Below are positions 4,781 to 10,849 of a DNA stretch of 10,849 nt, one piece after another. The DNA is from Deltaproteobacteria bacterium (GTDB lineage: Bacteria > Desulfobacterota > Desulfobacteria > Desulfobacterales > B30-G6). The DNA lies in assembly GCA_003647375.1 (NCBI GenBank), contig QMMS01000134.1, positions 1-10,849 of the forward strand, in the 5' to 3' direction. Each line of letters begins with the position of its first letter. Positions within the stretch are counted from its first letter, which is position 1. The position numbers and the translations under genes were made by a program. Below the pieces are notes generated by a model, which worked only from the letters and a program-made list of their open reading frames with translations, did not search any database and was not told the origin of the DNA.

Positions 4781-6034
4781 ATGCCATCAAGCCCCAGCCC
4801 GCCCATCCTTAAAACAGCATTCAGCCCGCGCATGCTGGTGGCGCTGCTCATGGGCTTTGCATGCGGCCTGCCTCTCCTGCTGACCATCACCGTGCTCCAG
4901 GCCTGGATGCAGGAAGAGGGCATCGACCTGACGGTAATCGGCATCATGGGCCTCGTCGGGCTCCCCTACACCTTGAAATTCCTCTGGGCCCCTTTTCTGG
5001 ACCGCTTCACCCTGCCCTTTCTGGGACGCAGGAAAGGGTGGTTGTTCATGGGACAGGTCCTGCTCATACTGGCCATATCGGCCCTGGGATTCACCGACCC
5101 TGCCCGGGCTCCGTGGATGGTCGCCCTGGTGGCCTTTCTGGTCACTTTTTTCAGCGCCAGTCAGGATATCATCGTGGATGCCTACCGCCGGGAGGATCTG
5201 TCCGATGCAGAACTCGGACTGGGATCTTCGCTCTACATCAACGGCTATCGGGTTGGCATGCTGCTGGCTTCCGGCGGGGGATTGATCCTGGCTGACCACA
5301 TCTCCTACACGATGGTGTACCAGGTCATGGCGGCCTGTATGCTTCCGAGCCTGCTTGTCACCCTGTTGGCCCCTGAACCAGAAACACCTGCCGGTACACC
5401 GCAAACCCTGGCCGAAGCGGTCATCACCCCACTGACCGAATACTTCAAGCGTGACGGCGCCGTTTTGATCCTGGTTTTCATCCTGCTCTACAAAATCGGC
5501 GACACCATGGCAACGGCCATGACCACCCCCTTCTACCTGGACATCGGCTTCACGAAAACCCAGATCGGTACCGTGGTGAAACTTTTCGGGTTCTGGGCTA
5601 CCATTTTCGGCGGAATTGCCGGCGGCATCCTCATGCTGCGGGCAGGCATCAGTCGCTGCCTCTGGATATTCGGATTTCTGCAGGCCATTTCAACTGCGGG
5701 CTTTGCCCTGCTGGCTGCCATGGGCAACAGCGTTGCCATGCTTTCCGCCGTAATCGCCTTTGAAAACCTGAGCGGCGGGATGGGTACGGCCGCCTTTGCC
5801 GCATACATGGCGAGCCTCACCAACAAGAAGTTCACGGCAACCCAGTATGCCCTGCTCAGCAGCCTCATGGGAATCCCGCGCGTGCTCGCCGCCACCCCGA
5901 CAGGGTACATGGCTAAGCATTTCGGCTGGACCGCCTTCTTCCTGTTCTGTACGGCCATGGCCATTCCCGGCATGCTGCTGTTGTTCCGGATCGCGCCCTG
6001 GACGTCCGAGGGCCGGAAGACGGAGGAAGATTAG
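4781..6034 (+). CDS. ampG: AmpG-family MFS permease (muropeptide transporter-like)
   Basis: From ATG 4781 the protein has 417 residues; AGGTGA at 4765-4770 is a fair Shine-Dalgarno. A TTG start at 4742 would add 13 residues but lies in the inverted repeat and lacks one. Seen: about twelve hydrophobic segments; GFACGLPLLLTITVLQAWM in the first helices; KFLWAPFLDRF and FLGRRKGW in the loop between helices 2 and 3; FFSASQDIIVDAYRRE in helix 4; and NLSGGMGTAAFAAYMASL in the C half. These closely follow my recall of E. coli AmpG, which is 491 residues with extra C-terminal helices, so this is a short, core-only form. AmpG imports GlcNAc-anhydroMurNAc peptides from the periplasm by proton symport for wall recycling. 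Substrate assignment is by family; no recycling enzymes are seen nearby. The stop overlaps the start of the dispersed repeat. Confidence 0.85.
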   Translation: MPSSPSPPILKTAFSPRMLVALLMGFACGLPLLLTITVLQAWMQEEGIDLTVIGIMGLVGLPYTLKFLWAPFLDRFTLPFLGRRKGWLFMGQVLLILAISALGFTDPARAPWMVALVAFLVTFFSASQDIIVDAYRREDLSDAELGLGSSLYINGYRVGMLLASGGGLILADHISYTMVYQVMAACMLPSLLVTLLAPEPETPAGTPQTLAEAVITPLTEYFKRDGAVLILVFILLYKIGDTMATAMTTPFYLDIGFTKTQIGTVVKLFGFWATIFGGIAGGILMLRAGISRCLWIFGFLQAISTAGFALLAAMGNSVAMLSAVIAFENLSGGMGTAAFAAYMASLTNKKFTATQYALLSSLMGIPRVLAATPTGYMAKHFGWTAFFLFCTAMAIPGMLLLFRIAPWTSEGRKTEED

Positions 6035-6119
6035 AAAGTGAGCGGTAGTCTGTGGTCAGTGTGTCGGAAAGCAGAAGACGGATAGCGGAAAACGTGTAGG
6101 GGCCGGCCTTGTGCCTGCC
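6033..6119. repeat. Dispersed repeat, copy B (pairs with 1738-1831)
   Basis: It begins at the ampG stop codon and matches copy A to the shared end at gtgcctgcc. Over 6063-6119 only one base differs from copy A. Upstream it lacks a 7-bp stretch (equivalent to ggtcgtc) found in copy A. Near-identity of two copies 4.3 kb apart, both between genes, shows either recent spread or homogenisation. Confidence 0.85.
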
Positions 6120-6143
6120 GGTTATGGACAGAAGTCGGCTCTG

Positions 6144-6200
6144 CAGGGCTGAAGCCCTGAACTACATGCCCATTTTTCTATCCAACCATGTAGTGCAGGG
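6144..6200. repeat. Competing hairpins in the ampG downstream gap
   Basis: CAGGGCT/AGCCCTG (6144-6150/6153-6159) is a perfect 7-bp dyad with a 2-nt centre. The 3' half of that dyad also starts a second inverted repeat: CCCTGAACTACATG (6155-6168) pairs with CATGTAGTGCAGGG (6187-6200) over 14 bp with one mismatch and an 18-nt loop. The two structures exclude each other. No U-tract follows, so it is not a standard terminator. Confidence 0.6.
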
Positions 6201-6241
6201 ATTTATCCATGCCGGAAAATGAACGCCTGGCAAAAAACAAT

Positions 6242-6272
6242 TTAAGTGACAACATTTAATCAGGACTTGACC
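6242..6272. repeat. 31-bp dispersed repeat, copy B (pairs with 1992-2022)
   Basis: It differs from copy A at two positions and lies directly before a heptad tract, whereas copy A lies directly before the rdgB promoter. Confidence 0.75.
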
Positions 6273-6281
6273 AGGGACTCG

Positions 6282-6337
6282 AAACCTGCAACCTGTAACT
6301 CGCAACCCGTAACTCGCAACCCGAAACCTGACACCTG
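6282..6337. repeat. Degenerate heptad tandem tract, consensus NAACCYG
   Basis: Eight uninterrupted units of seven: aaacctg, caacctg, taactcg, caacccg, taactcg, caacccg, aaacctg, acacctg. The taactcg-caacccg pair repeats, suggesting a 14-bp duplication. Variation is concentrated at the first and fifth to sixth positions. It does not code, and the period is seven, not three. Confidence 0.85.
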
Positions 6338-6356
6338 TAGATGGCATATTTTCCGT

Positions 6357-6386
6357 TTGCGCCCATCTATCTGCTTCTGGTAATAA
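6357..6386 (+). promoter_or_regulatory. Candidate promoter for the DUF6178-like gene
   Basis: TTGCGC (6357-6362) and TAATAA (6381-6386) are separated by 18 bp in the AT-rich stretch before the gene. A 7-bp inverted repeat TAGATGG/CCATCTA (6338-6344/6363-6369) overlaps the -35 and spacer. Weak matches; offered as the best candidate only. Confidence 0.25.
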
Positions 6387-6442
6387 ATGGAAATGTGATT
6401 TTTATCTTTTACATTCTTTGTGTCCTAAGTGGTTGAAATAAA

Positions 6443-8170
6443 ATGTCTGAAAATAAAGTAAACGCCCTCATACGCCGGCGGTCCCTGGACCTTCAGGAAA
6501 AAAGGCAATCCCTCCTCGGCATTCCTGCGGAACAGGTCGTGGAAAAAATCATGGCTGTTGAAAGGCCCGCGGAACTGGTGCACTCCTTTCCAGAAGAAGA
6601 CCTCTATCTGCTGGTCAACGAAATAGGCCTCCAGGATGCGTTGCCGATCCTTTCTCTGGCTTCTGTCAAGCAGTGGGACTACATCCTGGACATGGACATC
6701 TGGGATGGGGACACCGTGGATCCTCTGGCAGCCACCAAGTGGTTCAGCCTGCTGATGGCGGCAGACCCCGACCGTTTTTCCCGTTGGTGTGCCGACGAAA
6801 AACAGACCCTTACCGAGTTTTTTCTCTACCGCAATATCGACGTGGGCGTTCGGGAGGATGATCAGGATGTAACAGACTTTGGCCCGGAATTCGCGACAAT
6901 TGACGACGTCTTTTATTTCAGGGTCAAGGAACTGCCCACAGGGACCGATTCCGACGGCGAACCGGAAACCAATGAAACCATCGATGATTTCAAGCAGCAG
7001 CGCATGAGGCTGTTCCCGGCCCTGCTGCACCAGATTGCCACAAATGACTATCTACTGTACCGCAACCTTTTGATGGAAACGGTCACCATCATCCCGGCTG
7101 AAACAGAGGAAGAGCTTTACCGCCTCAGAAACGTGAGGCTGGCCGAAAAAGGCTTCCTGCCCCAAGACGAGGCCGTGGGGGTTTACCAACCGCTGGAACC
7201 GCGGGACCTTCCCCACAGACCGGCCAAATACACGGAAACCGCATCAACCGGCGCCTTGCGTCCACCCGTACCCCTGACAACCGGCAACCTGCTGGGAACA
7301 GACACTCTGTTCGGCAGCGCACTGGCCGCCATTGACCAGGTCGAGCTTAAAATGCAGCTTCAAGCCGAGTTTGCCGGGCTGTGCAACAACCTTGTCATTG
7401 CTGACCACAAAAAGGTCAGCAACCGGCAGGATCTGGGAGAGATCGTTAAAAAGGCCTGTGGATTTATCAGTATCGGCCTTGAAAACCTGTCCGAAGACCA
7501 CCGGCAACTGATCAGCACCTACCCTTTGTCCGACGTCTTTCGGGTGGGTTACGGCCAGGCCCTGGCCTTGAAATGGAAAACCGAGGCCTGGCAAAAGGAA
7601 AGCTGGTATTTGCGGACGGGCCTGCGCTTGAGCTTCTGGGGGGAAACCTTCATGGGGGTTCTCGGCGGGTTGCTGATTCAAAAGCCATTGTTTTTCGACA
7701 ACTATGCCACCGGAATCATTTATCGAGAATTCCAGACCGCAGAAGACCTCCGCACCATCGAGTCCCTGCTCGACCGGATCATGTCCCTGGACAAGCTGTT
7801 CGATCTCCAGGAGATCGAAGAATCCCAAGAACAGACCCATCCCCCCCTAACCTACAAAAACCTCCTTTTGACCATGTGGGCGGCTCATTGCAGGGGGTCG
7901 TCCAAAGCCATCCATATCCCTCTGAAGGAGTTCAAGACCTTTTTCACGGCACTGTGGGACAGCCAGGATCCGCCGGCCATAAAAACAGAGGTCAAAACAT
8001 CCTTTGCCGAATGGATAGCTGCCACGAGCGGCTTGGACCTGGACGAAATATCCTCTCAATATGGAACAATCTTCACGGAATTGTTCAAGGAAATTGAGAG
8101 GGAGTATGCACAGGTAGTTGTCGATGACCTCGATCCCCGCTTCATCCACATGTTCAGGGTTGTGGCTTAA
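6443..8170 (+). CDS. DUF6178-like protein of unknown function
   Basis: A 575-residue protein without signal peptide or clear membrane segments, acidic and apparently mostly helical, so cytosolic. I associate its pattern with DUF6178, a family found in Desulfobacterota; that is from memory. Visible blocks: an N-terminal basic helix (LIRRRSLDLQEKRQ), QWDYILDMDIWDGD at 77-90, a helix reading HQIATNDYLLYRNLLME from 196, EEELYRLRNVRLAEKGFLPQDEA ending at 244, and near the C-terminus IFTELFKEIEREYAQVVVDDLDP. No catalytic motif or P-loop is recognised. ATG 6443 is the natural start, though the Shine-Dalgarno is poor (AAGTGG, about 10 bases up). It seems to be a single-gene transcript, with repeat-rich DNA upstream and a convergent gene downstream. 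Base composition matches the genes on its left. Confidence 0.65.
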   Translation: MSENKVNALIRRRSLDLQEKRQSLLGIPAEQVVEKIMAVERPAELVHSFPEEDLYLLVNEIGLQDALPILSLASVKQWDYILDMDIWDGDTVDPLAATKWFSLLMAADPDRFSRWCADEKQTLTEFFLYRNIDVGVREDDQDVTDFGPEFATIDDVFYFRVKELPTGTDSDGEPETNETIDDFKQQRMRLFPALLHQIATNDYLLYRNLLMETVTIIPAETEEELYRLRNVRLAEKGFLPQDEAVGVYQPLEPRDLPHRPAKYTETASTGALRPPVPLTTGNLLGTDTLFGSALAAIDQVELKMQLQAEFAGLCNNLVIADHKKVSNRQDLGEIVKKACGFISIGLENLSEDHRQLISTYPLSDVFRVGYGQALALKWKTEAWQKESWYLRTGLRLSFWGETFMGVLGGLLIQKPLFFDNYATGIIYREFQTAEDLRTIESLLDRIMSLDKLFDLQEIEESQEQTHPPLTYKNLLLTMWAAHCRGSSKAIHIPLKEFKTFFTALWDSQDPPAIKTEVKTSFAEWIAATSGLDLDEISSQYGTIFTELFKEIEREYAQVVVDDLDPRFIHMFRVVA

Positions 8171-8192
8171 CCATTCACTCTCGAGCCCTATC

Positions 8193-10849
8193 CTATCGAA
8201 AAAGCGATGCTTTTTTTAATTTTTGCTTTTTCATACGTGAAATAAGTGTGTTTGGGTTGATATCAAGCAGTGCTGCTGCCCCGCCTGGACCGTGAACCTT
8301 GCCATTGGTTTTTCGCAACGCTAATAATATATGCCTACGTTCATTCTCATTAAGGGTTAACACCTCAGAATCGTATATATTACCAGAAGAGAATGTCAAA
8401 GCATCAGGAACGACAAAGCTGCTCCCAGGGCTTAAAATGATGCCACGTTCAATTATATTTTCCAATTCACGGACGTTACCTGGCCAATTATATTCAAGCA
8501 GCTGGCTCAAAGCGGAATCCGGTATTGCATTTACGGGCTTTGCCAACTTGTCAGCATATATTTTTAGAAAGTAGTGGGCTAAAAGGGGGATATCTTCTTT
8601 ACGGTCTTTTAAGGGTGGGACGGTGATAGGGAATACATTAATCCTGTAAAAAAGATCTTCTCTGAACTTTCCGTCCGTAACCATCTTTTTTAGATTTCGA
8701 TTGGTGGCAGCAATCAAGCGGAAATCCGATTGGATGGTTTTATTTCCACCAATTCTTTCAAATTCTCTGCTTTGCAATACCCTAAGGAGTTGGATCTGAA
8801 CATCAAGAGGAAGTTCGCCTATTTCATCTATGAAAAGCGTGCCTTTGTCGGATAGTTCGAACCTGCCAATTCGACGTTGAGTGGCTCCCGTAAAGGCTCC
8901 CTTCTCGTGCCCGAACATTTCACTGGGAATAAGTGTTTCCGGCATCGAGCTACAGTGTACCCGTATAAACGGCCTGTCCCTCCTCATGCTATTACGGTGT
9001 ATCGCTCTTGCGACAAGTTCCTTTCCAACACCGGTTTCTCCGTAAATAAACACGGAGGCGTCGGTATTGGCTACTTGTTCAACAGCCTTTAGAACATTCA
9101 TAAGTGCCGAGCTTTTGCCCACAATCTCTTCATGATGCAAGTTTTCAAGATGTTGTTCTTCGTAGTAATGTTTTTCTTCTTTTAGTTTGCTATTAAACTG
9201 TTGTATAACTTCATAATTTTCAGCATTTTCCATGGCCACAGCCACTTGGGAGGCAAAGAATCCGAGCGTTTCAAGATCTGATTCCTTAAAGTTGCTGTTT
9301 AATATTCGGTTGTCGTTGTACAGGGCGCCAATCGTTTTACCTCTGAGCTTCATGGGAAAACATACACACGATCGAATGGTATCAATTGAAGGCGTTTCTT
9401 TTTCGATTAATTGATCTGTATTTAGAATTCTACCCTTGCCTGAATCTATAACGTCATTAATGATCTCACGAAACGGGGTAAAATTGGAATGAGAGACATC
9501 TTGAGCGGTAATATTTTTTGCGGCTTTTAAAACTAATTTAGATGACAATAATTTTTTTTCTTTGATGAAAATGGCACCCCTTTCTGCACCGGTGACTTGA
9601 TTTGCGGTTGAAATGATATATCTAACGAGTTCCTTTCTATCCTTAATTGATATAATATCTTGAGAATACTTAAAGATGTCTTTAAGAAGATCCTTGTCAC
9701 TCTTCTTCTTTTTCCAAAGAGGCTTTAGATCAACAGGGATGAAACGTTCATCGTAGGCAGCGAGGTTAGACCCGATGCTTTCAATGAGTGCCTCAGCTTG
9801 TTCTTGTTTATTGATTAAAAGATAATGCCGGACGAGCTCACATCTTGTTTTATCCAACTCCATTTGGTGCCCAGAGGCTATTAAATATTTTTCTGAAGTT
9901 TTCAAAGATCTTATTATTTTATTAACAGGCTGTTTTTCCTTTTTTTGCAACAATGCTTGGTAGCGATATGCAGCTCCCTTGAGCGATACATTGCTGCTCC
10001 GTTTGGCTCGCTGTATTTCTTTTGCCAGGAAAAAGCCGGGGATCCGGGGAATCCTATGTGTATCCATTAACCATAATAGATTCATCAAATGTGGAAAAAT
10101 ATGTACCCGCATCTCAACTTTATCATACTGCTTCAGGTACTGTTTAAAGTAAAAGATGCCTTTTTCCTTCCAGTATCCTTTATAGTAATATGCATTTGCC
10201 AGAAGGAGTGATCCCCAGATTTTAGCCCAGTTACAATTTCCGCGGTCTGCGTCCCTTATAGCTTCTTCACAAAATTGAATGGCATCATCGATGCGGGATA
10301 TTTCATACATCCCTCCACCGATAGCTACACTTGCCGTACTCGCCACATAATAGTCATTGGTCTTTCGACAGTGAACGCGTATGGAGTCGAGCATACCCAC
10401 TCCCTGCGAAATCTGCCCCATCATGGTATAGCTCCACCCAACAATCGTTCCTGCAAAAAGAGAAAATTTTCCATTGGGAAGCTTTTCCACCTCCGGTATT
10501 GATTCCTCATAACTGCGGATGACATCACGATACCGACCATACCAGAATGGATAACTCGTCTTGAATGTCAGGATAGATCGCTTTAATTTCGGATTGACGA
10601 TATCTTTTGACAAGGACCATCCTCGATCAAAGTGTCGCAGGGATGTCTTATAGTTTGATTGCAGCCACTCATTTTTAGCAATCTGCATCTCCAGAAGCGC
10701 TTGGTATTCTGTATTTTTACTGGATGCAGCGCGCTGCATAGCGACATTTAATATTTTAAGAACCTCTTTAGGAGCGAGGGCTGCTGTAGATATTTTTGAA
10801 TATTTAACGGCTGTATCAACAAAAAGAGTGTCAGCGTCCTCACTGAAGA
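8193..10849 (-). CDS. Sigma-54-dependent transcriptional activator with TPR-like and GAF domains, N-terminus off the window
   Basis: Numbering is from the Met codon at 10739-10737 (848 residues to the stop), but the frame stays open through 36 further codons to the edge with similar helical sequence, so that Met is probably internal. Domains: about 1-355, helical TPR/MalT-like repeats (WSLSKDI, GGGMYEISRIDDAIQFCEEAIRDA, LLLANAYYYKGYWKEK); about 375-505, a GAF sensor with ERGAIFI and IRSCVCFPM; a charged linker; then a sigma-54 AAA+ domain with Walker A GETGVGKE 567-574, the sigma-54 contact loop GAFTGA 614-619, Walker B D638-E639, FREDLFYRINV and WPGNVRELEN from 752. A Fis-type HTH at about 797-842 contains GPGGAAALLDINPNTL, as in FhlA-like activators. 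It should bind enhancers and remodel sigma-54 polymerase by ATP hydrolysis. No response-regulator receiver is seen. Larger relatives carry Ser/Thr kinase and STAND ATPase parts upstream; whether this one does cannot be seen. It is AT-richer than its neighbours. Confidence 0.93.
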   Translation of the reverse strand, partial: FSEDADTLFVDTAVKYSKISTAALAPKEVLKILNVAMQRAASSKNTEYQALLEMQIAKNEWLQSNYKTSLRHFDRGWSLSKDIVNPKLKRSILTFKTSYPFWYGRYRDVIRSYEESIPEVEKLPNGKFSLFAGTIVGWSYTMMGQISQGVGMLDSIRVHCRKTNDYYVASTASVAIGGGMYEISRIDDAIQFCEEAIRDADRGNCNWAKIWGSLLLANAYYYKGYWKEKGIFYFKQYLKQYDKVEMRVHIFPHLMNLLWLMDTHRIPRIPGFFLAKEIQRAKRSSNVSLKGAAYRYQALLQKKEKQPVNKIIRSLKTSEKYLIASGHQMELDKTRCELVRHYLLINKQEQAEALIESIGSNLAAYDERFIPVDLKPLWKKKKSDKDLLKDIFKYSQDIISIKDRKELVRYIISTANQVTGAERGAIFIKEKKLLSSKLVLKAAKNITAQDVSHSNFTPFREIINDVIDSGKGRILNTDQLIEKETPSIDTIRSCVCFPMKLRGKTIGALYNDNRILNSNFKESDLETLGFFASQVAVAMENAENYEVIQQFNSKLKEEKHYYEEQHLENLHHEEIVGKSSALMNVLKAVEQVANTDASVFIYGETGVGKELVARAIHRNSMRRDRPFIRVHCSSMPETLIPSEMFGHEKGAFTGATQRRIGRFELSDKGTLFIDEIGELPLDVQIQLLRVLQSREFERIGGNKTIQSDFRLIAATNRNLKKMVTDGKFREDLFYRINVFPITVPPLKDRKEDIPLLAHYFLKIYADKLAKPVNAIPDSALSQLLEYNWPGNVRELENIIERGIILSPGSSFVVPDALTFSSGNIYDSEVLTLNENERRHILLALRKTNGKVHGPGGAAALLDINPNTLISRMKKQKLKKASLFR
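8199..8217. terminator. Candidate terminator shared by the two convergent genes
   Basis: AAAAAGC (8199-8205) and GCTTTTT (8209-8215) form a 7-bp stem with a GAT loop, followed by more T's; a second GCTTTTT at 8225-8231 offers another pairing. The stem has only two G:C pairs, so strength is modest. On the minus strand the same dyad lies inside the last codons of the regulator. Confidence 0.4.

Larger units (their letters stand above)
6035..6442. other. Repeat-rich intergenic region between ampG and the DUF6178-like gene
   Basis: No gene is supported in these 408 bp. In order it holds dispersed repeat copy B, a pair of competing hairpins (6144-6200), the 31-bp repeat copy B, an eight-unit heptad tract (6282-6337), and an AT-rich promoter-like segment before 6443. 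The order of the two dispersed repeats is the same as in the gap at 1595-2077, with an unrelated interior. Confidence 0.7.

Noticed and set aside
6162..6347. 61-codon minus-strand frame ending in RVASYGLRVTGCRFRV-type repeats
   Set aside because: The apparent peptide repeat is just the translation of the heptad tract; no start signal, so not a gene.
6341..6362. Possible sigma-54 promoter (TGGCAT ... TTTGCG) before the DUF6178-like gene
   Set aside because: The GG and GC elements are 16 bases apart instead of 12, so they cannot form a -24/-12 promoter.

Overview
The window reads like a chromosomal segment of a Gram-negative anaerobe, most likely Desulfobacterota (a Desulfobacteraceae/Desulfosarcinaceae-like lineage). 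This rests on the moderately GC-rich genes, a GTP-type PEP carboxykinase, an AmpG-type permease, a 575-aa protein resembling the DUF6178 family I associate with that phylum, and a large GAF/sigma-54 activator. The placement is inference from gene content and recall of families; no search was run.

Layout. (i) 1-689, minus: a short-chain dehydrogenase/reductase whose C-terminal end lies off the window, with a long inverted repeat directly before its Shine-Dalgarno sequence. (ii) A divergent AT-rich gap, then a calcineurin-like metallophosphoesterase (950-1594, plus). (iii) A 483-bp gap (1595-2077) made almost wholly of degenerate 7- and 8-bp tandem units and dispersed repeats. (iv) rdgB (2078-2731), pckG (2755 onward, broken near its 3' end by a frameshift in an A6 run) and ampG (4781-6034), all plus strand and closely spaced, probably one transcript. 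(v) A 408-bp gap (6035-6442) carrying second copies of the repeats seen in the first gap plus another heptad tract. (vi) The 575-aa DUF6178-like gene (6443-8170, plus). (vii) Convergent to it, a long minus-strand gene (8193 to beyond the right edge) for a TPR-like/GAF/AAA+ sigma-54 activator/Fis-HTH regulator, visibly AT-richer than the rest.

How the genes may work together. RdgB cleans the nucleotide pool, PckG links the C4 and C3 pools, and AmpG-type permeases import muropeptides for wall recycling. They do not form an obvious pathway and look like housekeeping genes sharing a transcript. The regulator is probably the effector half of a larger signalling protein. Its targets are not visible, and I found no convincing -24/-12 sigma-54 promoter in the gaps.

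I see no RNA gene, CRISPR array, intact insertion sequence or prophage gene. The least ordinary content is non-coding: the two repeat-filled gaps, where copies of one element differ by exactly one 7-bp unit. The most consequential coding oddity is the pckG frameshift.
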